Position numbers and translations under genes: made by a program | NCBI GenBank assembly: GCA_015680905.1 | Contig: CM027380.1 | Location: 51,065,001 to 51,129,000, forward strand | Direction of reading: 5' to 3' | Origin: Coptis chinensis | Taxonomy: Eukaryota; Streptophyta; Magnoliopsida; Ranunculales; Ranunculaceae | Length of the DNA stretch: 64,000 nucleotides | Part shown: positions 24,920 through 36,900 of the stretch, one piece after another | How positions within the stretch are numbered: position 1 is the first letter of the stretch | Layout: each line of letters begins with the position of its first letter | Notes under the pieces: generated by a model | Told to the model about the DNA's origin: nothing | Databases searched by the model: none | The model's input: the letters and a program-made list of their open reading frames with translations, nothing else

Positions 24920-26650
24920 TCAAGGGTTCCATTTAGACAAAAGCATTGAAAATCCAGCTGTAAGGATAAGAATCAAAGCAACATAATGCTGATTCAGTTT
25001 CTGGTCCTTATCATGGGCCATAATGTCTGTCATTATGTTCAGGAGTGCTAAGTTAGGTGCGTAGATTCTCAGCAACTCGGATAAGGATATCATTATCCAC
25101 ATCTTTTGGTTCTGTGTCAGAGGAAAGGTACCCGAGATTATTAAGAAACTCATAAGGTCCTTCTTCATTAATAAGCTTGAATATTTCCATAGCTTTTGGG
25201 CTAAGAGCCAAAGAACTGGTTCTGCTGAATTATTCATAAAATCTGGTTCTATTAGAATTGTCCAGAGATTTTGTAAGGATCAAGAATCTATCATATTCAA
25301 ACAAAAGAGTGAACTTTGGATACTTTTGTATTGAATTATATCTGATAAACCACTTAATCTGGTGAAGACCAATAGCACAAATTTCTGCCATTTCTCTAAC
25401 TCTGTCTTCTGCTGTAATGGTATGAAATTTCTCCTTAGATTCCGAAAGAGAAAGAGCTTTTGATATATCAAAAGGTCTCTGTTTGTGGATTCGGGCCATA
25501 AATACTGAAGGATAAGTTTCATATTCTGTGTATTCAGGGCAAGCTGTGGTAAATTCACATTAAATAGTTCCATGCCATTTCATCATAGTATTTTCTATGG
25601 CTTGGACCAATGGATAGGCCAGGAATGTTGTGTTATTCTTTCCTGCTTCTAAAGAAACCTCTGTACTGATGGTTATGGATTTAATAAATCCCATTTCTAA
25701 TAATTCATCAATTAAATACATATCTCCAGGAAGAAAATATCGCCAAAATGTGGCTGGGAGGAGGATATGAAGATTTGGGTGCATACTGTGGGTTCCTTCA
25801 GTGATATGGGCAATACCTTTAATAATTAAAGGACAAGTTCCCAAAACAATTGAATTCCAATTAAGAATCCACTTCTGAAAATGTGAAGGAGGGAGGTTCT
25901 GAATTACTTCTGGCAAAGGTGCTGGAAGAGATATTTTGGCTTTATTCCAAAAGGATTCTGAAAAGTCTTTGGAGAGAGTACTCCAAGACACACAATCAAG
26001 GGATCTCTTTAACTTACTGGTTTTATTTTTGAAGTCAGACCAAGGCTTGATTGAATTCTGGTTTATCTTGCTAAAATATTTAGCAATAGTCTTAAGGATC
26101 TGGAGAAGATTCATCTTATTATTATGATCAAAGGAATTGATAACATTGTCCAAAATAGACTTCTGAAAGCTATGAAGCTTCTGATGTGTAAAGAACTTAT
26201 GCCTGTTATCATAGACATAAGGTAACTCTAGATCATCAAATCGTACTTTTCTTTTACTAGTACTGTTAGATTTTCTAGAAAGATAGTGAGAAGAACTCGC
26301 AATGGTGCTGATATAATTAGACTCCAAGGTTTTACCCTTGTTGATGCTGTTAGATACACCAACAGACTCCTGAGAATAATCCCAGTTAGGGAGGCCTAAA
26401 TTGTCCTTAAGGATGTTGATAAATTCAACATCAGCAATATCCTGTAAGGATTCAGAGGTCACTGGTGGTTACTCTGTGTCCTGTCCATATAATGGATTCT
26501 CCAATGAACCAAATTGGAGCATTCTGGATTCTGTAAGAGACATTAAATTATGTCTTAGATGCACAGGATATAATCCCGGAGAAATATTCTCTGAATAATA
26601 ATGAAGAGTATGTTGTTTCCAAAATATTTGGATACTCAAAGAAACATCTG
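24920..26650 (-). pseudogene. Pararetroviral ORF of unknown function after the protease
   Basis: One long minus-strand frame reads from about 26650 to 25230 with stops only near 26474 and 25560, and shifts frame near 25200 before ending about 24920. Recognisable text includes SLSIQIFWKQHTLHYYSENI, ILLPATFWRYFLPGDMYLID, ICAIGLHQIKWFIRYNSI and an acidic tail. There is no YXDD box or RNase H signature, so it is not the polymerase. By position it could correspond to the second ORF of some endogenous caulimovirids. I do not know its role. It has a basic Ser/Lys-rich part in its N-terminal third (SRKSNSTSKRKVRFDD). Confidence 0.5.
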
Positions 26651-26689
26651 TTTTGTGAATTATATTTCACAATCTTGAATCTTCATGTT

Positions 26690-27682
26690 CTACAAAGAAG
26701 AAGAAATAAATTCAAAGACCAAAGGGTGATCCTCAAAGTTAGTGTAAATACCATAATTATCAATTTTATTAATAGGAAGGATGGTATTTAGAAAAGGGGT
26801 TCCCAGTATAATTTGTTGGGAAAGATCTTTTATCAATAAAAAGGATAAAGGTATATTAACCTCATTCTTACTAATAGCAACTTTAGTAAGTTTATGTGTG
26901 ATTGCAATTTTACTACCACTAGCACTAGTCATAGTTTGAGTAGTAGTTTCAAAATATTTTTGAGGAATTAATCCTTCTTGGATGCAATTCATATATGCCC
27001 CACTATCAACTAAAGCAATATAATCAGTAAGAATATATTCTTTGTTAATAAGCAAAGTTATAAAAATATTCAATTTCCTAGAAAATATAGAGGAAATAAA
27101 GTTGCAGTGTTGGAAGTTATTGTCTGACTTTTCTATAATAACTTCCTTAGATTGGTGTTTCTCAATTTGAAACACTCTCTATTTTAATTGAAGAATCTCC
27201 TTGTTGAGATTCTGGACCTCTTTATTAAGGTCCTGATATGAAGATTTTGCAGGACTAGGTTTATTGCTTCCTAGGCGATCAAAAACTTCTTTCAGATTGT
27301 AACCTTCAGAAGGATCAATACTATTATCCTTAACTGCTTTAAAGTAAGTTTTAATTAACTTTAGCTTAGTGTCTAGATTAGTAATGGAATCTATAAGATT
27401 CAGAACAGACTGATGATCATTAGTTAAAGCATTAATAGTCAAACCATTCATCTGTAAGATAGCTTCCATGCTATCACATTTTGATTGCAACATGTTACAC
27501 TGACATGGTGCTTCATCATCTGAAGAACTAGAATAAAGATCCTCTGATTCATTATCTGATTCAGAAGAACTGGTGTTAAGTAAGATCTTACTTAACTGCA
27601 ATTTAAGATCTTCATAAATCTCTAAATTATTAAGTTTCTGTTTGCCTTGACACCTGTTGGCATAAATGGCCAATCTTTCCAC
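26690..27682 (-). pseudogene. Pararetroviral capsid C-terminal region and aspartic protease
   Basis: 27682-27179 continues the capsid after its zinc knuckle: an acidic serine-rich stretch (SSSESDNESEDLYSSSSDDE) and a predicted coiled coil. Just after it, in another frame, 27175-26690 is a retroviral-type protease with ALVDSGAYMNCI as active-site motif (D-S-G) and QQIILGTPFLNTILPI as the C-terminal loop. The two frames are separated by a stop and a shift near 27178. In the family the protease releases mature capsid and polymerase from the polyprotein. Here the frame ends at 26690 with no polymerase attached. Confidence 0.75.
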
Positions 27683-29678
27683 ATTTTAAACAAGTAACAT
27701 TAATTTTGTTATGTGGATTTTTATAAAACTCTTTATTAGGTTTCCAATTTTTGTTGAAATCCTTTTTATTTTTTCGAGAGTATTTTCTCTTGTAGGGTTT
27801 CTGGGCTTTGTGAAAAGAAATCTTCTTCTTCCTCTCGGGAGGAATATCATAAGCAAATTGCTCACAAAATTCTCCTAATTCTTTCTTACCAGAAAGATTT
27901 TGTTTTTTAAGTTGGTGTTGTAGCTTTAGATCATTACAAAGGCTAAGACCTTCCTGAATGACCTGATTAATGAGACTCCCATATGTGTGAGACTCATAAG
28001 AAATATTAGATCCTCCATTTAAATCTCTAAGCTTTTTCCTAACTTTTTCTGCAAAGAAGTTAGGGAGGCCAGCAATAAACTTAGATTTCCAATGCTCACT
28101 ATTAGCATCATGTAACTGAAGTACTTTGGCTAAGAAGACATCCTTATACCATCTAAAATGAGATAAGGTAGGACATCTAAGATTCTTGAGCATCTCTCTA
28201 TTCTTCTCAGCTGACAGGCCGTCAAGTCCAATAAAATGGTGGACAATAGAAAGACATAAAGTATAAACCGCATCAGATATAGATATATCCTGGTTTGCTT
28301 CTGAATTAAACTCCAATTTGGTGGAGTTAAAGATTTCAAATCTTTGCTCATTAGTGAGAACATTATCCCACCAACCTTTGAGAATATCAACAAAACCATG
28401 GGTAATAAATCTACAGACATTCGCATCTGTATTACCATGGGCTTTGCAAACACTCGCATACATGAGCATTTCCTGTAAAGTGTGATAAATCTGATAGTCA
28501 GATTTAGCATCAATATTCCATGTATAAATGGTTTTAGCCTGATAAGACGTTTGGTCATTAAAATAGGCTTCTTCATATAGAATGTCTTGGGGAGTAGGTC
28601 GAGGATAATAATTCCTACTATAGCCTACATGACCCATCTTATGAGTATTTTTCTCATAAGTGACTTTGTTAATATTGGGTGAAACAAAATTTTTTCAATA
28701 TCCAAAATCTCCTTTGGATTAATATCATCTTCAGAATTAGATTCTTGAGATAATATATTAAGATTTAATTTACTTAATTGAGTATATGATTTTTCAATAA
28801 AATCATTTTTGGATGACGATTGATCCAACTTGAAGTTTGGAATATCCAAAGGAGGCTGAATAGATGGTCTAATATGACCCGCAGAAATATGATGTTTTAA
28901 AGAAATATTCTTTAAAGGTTCTTTATCCTTATTTTTACTAGGATCTATCCTAGGGATATGTTTAAGGATATTTTCAGCATTATTCTCAATTCTAATTAAT
29001 TGAGCTCCAATAGTTTGTAAACATAAATTCGTATAATTATTCTGTTTACAAATTTTATTAATTTCTTCAATACGCACAAATTTATGCTTTTCTTCTTGGG
29101 GCTTGATGTAAGCCGCCGTTTCCAGACTGTCTTTCAGCTTTAAAGGTGTCGTTGGGAGGATGAATGGCTGTCATCTCCTTTTCATCAACAGTTGTCCACT
29201 TCTTTTGATGAAATTCTAAAACACCAATATAATTATCTATAGGAGTAAAATTACATTTCTTAATAGTAATATTCTCCTTATCATTAGTAGTAACAGGTTG
29301 AGAAATAATCTCTTCCTGTACTTGATTAAGACTTATCTCTTTATTAGGTAAATTAATATCCTTATTAATTAAGGTATTATTATTATTAGATAACTCACTA
29401 TTTACGTTGGCCCTAAGCCTAGCCTTTTGTTTGGCTATTAAATAGTCAGTCATCTCTTTTCTCAAAGCTACACGTTCAACTCTGCCATTCAGGATTTTAT
29501 GATCCTGATACTCAAGACAAAACCATTTTGCCAGAGTAGTTCGATTCCTTTGGTAATAATCATAATAATCATTATAAGGACGAATCATAGGTTTCAATTC
29601 TGTAGGAGTAAAATATTTACTCAACTCTTCATATTTTGATTTATAAAATTGATAAGTTTCATAAGGTGTATAATCCAT
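27630..29678 (-). pseudogene. Pararetroviral capsid region with upstream coiled-coil segment
   Basis: Begins with an ATG at 29678 overlapping the stop of the movement ORF (TAATG), and runs through three frames, with shifts near 29080 and 28660. The first part is Tyr-rich (YKSKYEELSKYFTPTELKP), then a short heptad-like segment (LQTIGAQLIRIENNAENILK), reminiscent of virion-associated functions. The capsid core includes YTWNIDAKSDYQIYHTL and GFVDILKGWWDNVLT, then a basic tract (KRKYSRKNKKD) and the zinc knuckle CLKCGKIGH. A one-base insertion inside the knuckle removes its last cysteine from frame. All these breaks are decay of the integrated copy. Confidence 0.75.
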
Positions 29679-30642
29679 TATAAAACAAAATCCATTTCTG
29701 ACACTGTGGGAGATTCCCTAGCTTTCTGTGTATAAATACCATGTGATGTTTGTTGATTAGAGATACGAATCTCTTCTACAGATTGATTATACTGAGACAT
29801 TGATTCAGTATCTGAAACCGAATGCCTAGAAGGCTGTGGTATGGAGATCTTATAAGAGGATCTCGAGGACAAACTTCTAGTAACAAAAGGTTTCTTAAAG
29901 TTCAATATAACTTCACCTTCTGTTGATTGAATTATTTGATCTAAATCATTATTAATGATTGGCTGTGGTTGAATAGCGTTTCTGCAAATCCATGAATCTG
30001 GAAATTGAATTTCACTCCAAGGAATCATCCTGGGTGTTGTTGCTACACTAGAAGTTAAAAGATTTGTGGCAATTAACACAGTCTTTCCTGGTGTAGTTTT
30101 ATACCGTGCATTAGGTGTTAAAGTTTGTAACACCTTATAGTGAATTCTGTAAGTGATTCCAATCACCTTAGATCCAGGTAAAAAGCTATAACTTTAGCCT
30201 GAATTTGTAATGATAAAGAATCATAAAGATTTCTATCTGATAAAGATAAACTTAAATTAGGATAGACATCGAAATAGATTGGTCCATAACAAAGACTAGT
30301 CTCTACAGCTCCCATGAGGGACGGTAAATAGTCGAGACATCTAGCATCTCTGAGAGTGGCTTGGATACAAGCATTCATACCCAAAAGGGTTAAAGGTCTG
30401 AAAGCAACTTGTATTAATCCTATATGAATAAATTTATAATTTTTCACATAAGGATATAAGTCACGAGAACATAAAAGATGGAAATTAGTACTCATGGAAT
30501 GTAAACTAATAGTTTGTTCCATAGTTTTTACTGTAATTTTGCTGGTCAATTTTTCCATCCAGCTACCATATTTATATATGGTCTTGGGATCCATATTAGG
30601 AATCGTCCATTTATTCATTTTTTTTCTGTGTGTCGAGATCAT
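29678..30642 (-). pseudogene. Pararetroviral movement protein
   Basis: Caulimovirid movement proteins widen plasmodesmata for cell-to-cell spread. The conserved 30K-type core is readable from 30642 to 30163: YKFIHIGLIQVAFRPLTLLG, ATLRDARCLDYLPSLMGAVE and YGPIYFDVYPNLSLSL. A frameshift near 30165 separates this from the C-terminal half (30166-29678: ITYRIHYKVL, then a Ser/Pro-rich tail). The tail stop overlaps the next start in TAATG, consistent with termination-reinitiation between separate ORFs. The start at about 30642 is the first in frame; the nearby in-frame ATG of MNKWTIPNMDP may be the true start. Confidence 0.75.
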
Positions 30643-31347
30643 ATGTTGACATATACCTAGATGTTCGATTAATTACGTGTTCTTAATTGAACTCGGATCA
30701 TTATTATTTGACGACATGCCATGGGTGTTGAGGTGTTAGTGCAAAACAGGTAGAGTATAATAAATTATAACTATACCAAACAGTATTAAAACTATTCATG
30801 ATGCAATTGTTGATACATCGTCTTCTTCTCCAAATATTATAAACAATACAATCAAAATCAAGTCTTTAATGTTTATATTAAGTAAAATCACGTCTCTTAA
30901 CACCTTACGGGTGCAAATGCGACTAAAACGATATCCCGCTAAACGTAGATTGCGTAATCCCTACGTTTTATTTATGAGGTGTGTTTCATTCAATTTGGGT
31001 GACGTCCCAGAATTACCAATATAAACGCAAAGAAACAATAATGATCTATTGCTTATGCAAATAGTCTTATATCAACAATAATGAAATTAAGTGATCCTAA
31101 CTTTATCTCTAATAAGATACTATTCATAATACTTGAAAGGAAGAGTCAACAGTATTTTAAGATCCAGGCGGACATTCTTGTGGTCAGAAAACCGAACATT
31201 TAGTAAGTAGTCCTAAAGAGTAACCCTCACGCCTTTTTCCTTAATCATACTAATATCTCTTACTTACATCTTTTTAGGAAATAAAACAATTAAATATAAT
31301 TGTAAGACATTTCCTCACCGTTATGCACTAATCTTCACCTTAATCAT

Positions 31348-31370
31348 ACTAGTATAAAAGGGATACCTCA
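31348..31370 (+). promoter_or_regulatory. Inverted second copy of the pararetroviral promoter core
   Basis: 23 bases including ACTAGTATAAAAGGG are identical to the minus-strand core at 24717-24739, but on the + strand. Flanking sequence is not obviously viral. Nothing recognisable is transcribed from it in the next kilobase. Confidence 0.5.
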
Positions 31371-31796
31371 ATCAAGTGGTCAATCAAATTGAAATGGAAC
31401 ACTATGCAAATTTTGTCACACCAAATGTGTGATTCATACCCATCTCTTTGGGTTTTATATTTTATAAAAAAAAAAGAGAAATTAAGTCATAAACAAATAC
31501 TATGATAAATAATTTAAATTAATTGCCAATTAATTCCGATTAATTGCTATAATATGTTGGAGCGATTTACTACCGATTAACGCTTAAACTGCCCACAACC
31601 CTAAAGTCTAAAGGCAGCGCCGAAAATAAGGTACCCATATATTGATTCCAACAGTTTTTGTTTTGTTTATTACTTTATGGAAACGAGATATGGACAGGTG
31701 TTGTGATGGCTGGGCACGTGTCCGTGGACCTTGCATGAAAATGGACCGGGCTTTAATCAAATGGGCCAATGTGAAATATCAGGATACATACATATA

Positions 31797-31893
31797 CGGA
31801 TATATTCAGGGGTCATAGTCTCATAGATACTTCACTATATATGCTGAGGGTCAGCACTGTCACCTTTTTACAACTTACCCGCATGACCACAAG
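31797..31893 (+). repeat. Diverged duplicate of the PSA3 upstream region
   Basis: Shares cggatatattca, gggtcata, atatgctgag, gtcagcactgtcacc and catgacc in order with 33848-33934, which ends about 60 bases before the PSA3 start codon. Spacing differs by small indels. The 1.95 kb between the copies (31894-33847) holds AT-rich sequence without a clear gene. Confidence 0.6.
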
Positions 31894-33627
31894 TTTTAAA
31901 AGTCTCATAATTTTTTCAATCAGTTCTGAGCAGTGTTCGTCATTCGAACAAACTTCGGAATTCCGCCCGATAGTTCCGTTTTTCAAAAAACCAGAATTCC
32001 AAATATAGAGTCGAAATATTTGAAATTCTGAAATCATCCAAAATTCCGAATGTGATAGGGTTGAAATTTAATAAATTTCAGTTTTTGGATTTGTCGAAAT
32101 TCCAAAAATTCCAAAATCCCAAACTATGGTTCTGAGTGAACTGAAGTAGCCCATGATACACTCCACCTAGTTTTAGAAGTCTCAACCTGCTTTGTAAAGA
32201 ACCAAACTATTCCACTAGCACCACTATTTACAAATGCTATTAAAATACTATTATCACCAGAAAAATGTCAAATAGTCTTACCATATCTTCAATATCATCA
32301 GTAGGATTTGTTGAGTCTACAATCTAGTTTAAGATTTTTTTTACAATTGTTGTTATTATCTTGTTAACTCTGGAGAAACGTCTTAACAGAAATGGTAATA
32401 ATCCAAAAATAACTTCGTCAATTCTCGTTCCTGACTGGAAAACAACAACTTTCTCTATCATGGAAAATCCAAAGGTTACAGCCACATCAGATGGACATAA
32501 AGACACAAACTAATTTCCTATCTTAAACTTATGTCTCTCCTTGCACCAACTGCCTAACAACTTTATGATGATGTGGTTTGGTTTTTCTACCATTTTATTA
32601 TCCACCTTTCCATCGACAAAAACCATAAAAGTATTGCTATAAGGAGTTTATTTCATCTTGGTGATATGAACATCCCTAATTATTCCCTTAAAATATTGCA
32701 AAAGTTTTAGCAATAACAATGCAGAAGAACGAATACCTTGTTAGAACTTGTAGATTTTACATTCTGTTGCAATACAAATTTACACAATAAATTAAACTAA
32801 GACTTCACATATGAAAATAGTAATTCTCATAATAGAACAACGACACAACATTCTGCATCATGTTTACCCTTATAATAATCAATCAAGTCCTCAGCAACAA
32901 GATGGAGGAGTCTAAACTAATCTAGTTTGCTCATATATTCAAATCTTCATATCAACTACAGTCTACAGAGTGTTAATTTCATATCAACTATAGAAGTGTC
33001 AACTAAACTCAATTTCAGACAAGTTAGAATATGCTTAAATGCAAATTTACATATGAAGCTTTATATGTAATTAACAAATTCATACATATATATATGTAAT
33101 TGTACTTTATATATGAAAATACAAATTTATATAATAAATTAAGCATTTGTATATATAAAAATATAAATTCTCATAAAAAATTTGTATTTACAAACAAATT
33201 TAAAAAAAATATATATGATTCTCACCTTAGATTTCCTTTTTTTTTTTATCGATTGTTGCTTTCTTCCCTTTTGTTTGTGATTGAATCACTCGCTTCATTC
33301 TCATTCTCACTGGAGCATCTTTTTTTGAAACATTTGATTTATTTGTTTTGTTGGTTGGTTCTCTCCTCTTTTTGGATTGTTTTGTCATCTTATTTTCTAT
33401 GTGAATTTAGTTTTGCAGGATATACATGGTTTGCAAGAAGAGAGGACGCAACAAGAAGAAAGAGAGAAAAGAGAAATATGAGATTTAGGTTTTACTGCTC
33501 CGTTATGTGTGGGGGTTATTTTAGTCCGTCCAAAAGAGGGGATTTTTATGGGTTAGTCCGTAGTGAGAGGGTTTTTATGAACTAGTAACATTAAACCCAA
33601 AGAGACCGGTTCCTCTATAACTCTGTA

Positions 33628-33712
33628 CCACACACACACATCTCGTATCTCGGCGCACACACACACATCTCGAAGCACACACACAGGTATCGAGACACAC
33701 ACACATCTCGGA
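33628..33712. repeat. CA-rich minisatellite
   Basis: Four irregular units of the form cacacacacatctcg separated by short spacers, about 280 bases before PSA3. Upstream of it (31894-33620) I see only AT-rich sequence; an open frame at 33100-33585 looks like chance. Confidence 0.75.
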
Positions 33713-33995
33713 TTCGAATCAACGGCGAGATAACACGGTTACAGAGATAATCTCTGTACCCGGTTGTAGAGATCTCGAGTCCAAACCCAAAACCAGGGCC
33801 AGGTTGTACTACCTCAAGTTGGGCTTGGGCTGACTCTAACCCGGAAAAACGGATATATTCACGGGTCATAGATACTGCACTAGATATGCTGAGTCAGCAC
33901 TGTCACCTAGAACTTAACCACATGACCGCACGTTGCACAAAAAGCTTCGCTCCAACAAGATTTTAACTAACCACATATTAACACTCTTAACAGTC

Positions 33996-36900
33996 ATGGT
34001 GGTCGTAACAACTTCTTCACTACACCCTCATAACCTTAACTTACGCCACTTCACTACATTCTTCACTTTCAAGCAGCCTTCTTCAACTTCTCTGTTATGT
34101 TTTGATCACCAGCCTATTTCTTATAGAGTGAGAAGTAACAATAATGGGGTGTTGTCTGTAAAGTCATACATGGAAGATTCCAAAACTTTAGGTGGTTTTG
34201 CTAGGAAGATTATTGGTTCACTTCCTGTTATTGGTTTAATTGCTAGGATTATTAGTGATGAAGGTGGTGTGGGTGGGGACATTATTGATTTTGCTGAGTT
34301 TCGTAGGAGAGTTGGAAATAATAGCACTGTTATGGATTCTAGAGCTTTCTTGGATTTCAAAGAACGAAGAGGAAAGGTAGTTTATTTTATCATTTATTGA
34401 AGTTCAAGGCTTTTGAATGCTGTTTGTATATTGGGTGCACATGGGTTATTGTAATTAGGCTGTTAAGTGGTAATGCAGTTAAAGTTAATTTGGTTGTGTG
34501 TAGGTAGTCAGGCTGACAAATATTGGTGTTTGGTTCTAAATGAATTGGTTGTGTCTTGTTGCTAGACTGCAGATACATTGTATGTGTTGATGTGTTGTTG
34601 GTTGGCTGCGGTTGGTGCCGGACTGTTGAAATCGGAGGAAATTCTCGAGGGAGTAGTGAGGCTTCGGATATCTGATGATATTGAATTTGAAGAGGAGAAT
34701 TTTATTGCCATCATGACTGAAGCAAGAGAGGTTTGAGTCTTCATTTCTTCTCAATTCTTTATGCTCTTTTCACGCACTTTAGTTATTGAAATTAGTTATT
34801 TATTTTTATTTTTTTGGCAGTGAGGTAGTTTATGGAATCAGTAAGAATAGGCTACTTGTTTAAATCTATATATAAGGACACCGGAAATCATATCCTAATC
34901 TGTGAATGCTTATCATTTAAACAGTCTGATGCAAAGAAATGGCAAAGTATGTTATTTGGAAGCAAGTTCCTTGATCTAAGTTAATTTTCAGGGTTCAATT
35001 AAACCCTGTTGTCACACACAAGAACGCATACGAGAAAACCTCTCTTAAACACACAATCATATTGACTTCATGATTAACTTTAGCCAAAAGGCCTACATCT
35101 CACCTGTTGCATAGATACATGAATATGAGCTGATTGTACTGGTTTATTCTTTGAAATAAGCCAACATATGATTATGATACTGCTAGGATAAGCTGGAAAG
35201 TGGAAAGCCAGCTGGCCTATAGGCGTGAAAGTTGAGCCAGGAGTTTAGTCTGACATTGGTTAATATCGGTCAAAGACTTGAGGTTCTTATGTGAAGTTGA
35301 TTCGACTTAGCATTGAGCCTTTGCAAGTAAACTTGACACCTCTCAAACTCTCGTGGGAATGTGATTTGAGTTGGGGGTGATTATTTGCGGTAGTCAGATG
35401 GGTGGGTTGATCGTAACAAAGTAGTATCAGAGTCGAAGATGTCTCATCCTAAAGGTGTTGGGACAGGCACTATGATACCTCACAGGCATTGCTTCAAAGG
35501 TGCCTAGAAAGGTGAAGGTTGCCCCAGGAGTTTAGCTCTACATGGTATATGTTCCCTCCAAGACTTTGGGTCTTGTGTGAAGATCAATATTCACTTACTA
35601 ATGAGGTGTTTTCAAAAACCCACACCTCTCATCTCATGAGGAGGTGGTTAAGTGCTCACAACGTTCGTGGTAGAGTGGGTTGGGTAGTCACTTTGATGCT
35701 ACAAAAATGTTTAATTTTTGTTAGAGCTCATTCATTTGTATGGCATCTCCCAAGGGCATCCAAAGGACTAATGGATATGTCCCATAAGTAAATAAACTAT
35801 GATAGTATTTAATACACATTCCTAGAAACTGTAAGTGCTAGGAACCTGCTCATCTCAAAGTTCCAAAAGTATACTCTGGAAAGTGGAAATGCACCTAGTC
35901 TAGAAGGATGAAGGTTGAGCCAGGAGATTAGCCCCACATTGGTTAGTATCGGTCAGAGACATGAGGTTCTTATGTGAAAGTGATCCTACTTATAATCTTA
36001 GAAACCTTGACACCTCTCATGGAAATGTAATTTTTGGCCGGATTGATTATTGTCGTAATCAGTAGGGTGGGTTGACATGTCACAAAGTACTATCAGGGTC
36101 CGGGGGGGGTGTCAAATGTACAGGCGCCTGACTTTAGTCTTATATGGCCTATGCTCCATCCAGGATATTGGTTCTTATGTGAAGATCAATCTTCACTAAC
36201 TAACGAGGCGTTTTCGAAACCCCACACCTGTACGAGGAGGTGGTTAAGTGCTGACAGCCGTTAGCGCTAGTGGGTGGGTTGGGTGGTCGCTATGATCCTG
36301 TAAAGATGTGGCGTTTTCATGAAACCAAGTTACATTAGAATATGAAACCAAATTACATTAGAATATGAAACCAAATTATTTACTGGTTCTTTTGAATACC
36401 ACTCTAGACAACCTTTGTGATATCAATGTCTAGAGTGTCAAGAATGTGACCCCAACACTCTTCGAACACCTTGAATTAAAAGACCAAGGCACCTCGGAAA
36501 ACGTGAAACACTTATAGGGAGAGTATGATAAATTTTTTGAGTAAGGTTATAAATGAGGGATATTTAGTTTTCAGTCCTTGTAATAACAAGGCCTTATGGG
36601 AAGGTTCAATTGCAAGTCACATGGTCAGGTTTCCACCAGTGGCCGTCTCCTGTGAAGATTGTTGACTCATGAGGTTACTCGGTTGATATGGCTCCAACAA
36701 ATCGATACGGCCCCATCAAAATTGTTGAATTTTGATGTTTGTGTCTAGGGTTGTCCAACAGATTAATGATGGATGCAAGTCACTTATGTGGGCTTGGATG
36801 TCCCATTTACTTAATCTTAGGGGTTTAAAATTAGAAGATTTTGTGTTTAGGTGAGATGTTGTGGTTGAGGCTTAGCCTAAATATGCGTACTAGTTGCAGT

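Larger units (their letters stand above)
24361..30642 (-). mobile_element. Endogenous pararetrovirus (Caulimoviridae), decayed and partial
   Basis: Minus-strand order from 30642 downward: movement protein, a further N-terminal segment, capsid with zinc knuckle, aspartic protease, one unrecognised ORF, then promoter, poly(A) signals and tRNA-Met primer site. This arrangement, without LTRs, is that of an integrated plant pararetrovirus. No reverse transcriptase or RNase H is found between protease and the following ORF. Several frameshifts and stops show the copy is dead. Outer limits are approximate: the left limit is taken at a leader stem, the right at the movement ORF start. 30643-31347 shows no recognisable gene. 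Confidence 0.8.

Noticed and set aside
33100-33585. 161-residue open frame
   Set aside because: Composition is low-complexity and hydrophobic from T-rich DNA; no family resemblance.
34018-34027. CACTACACCC inside PSA3 exon 1
   Set aside because: It is coding sequence of the transit peptide; no partner end.
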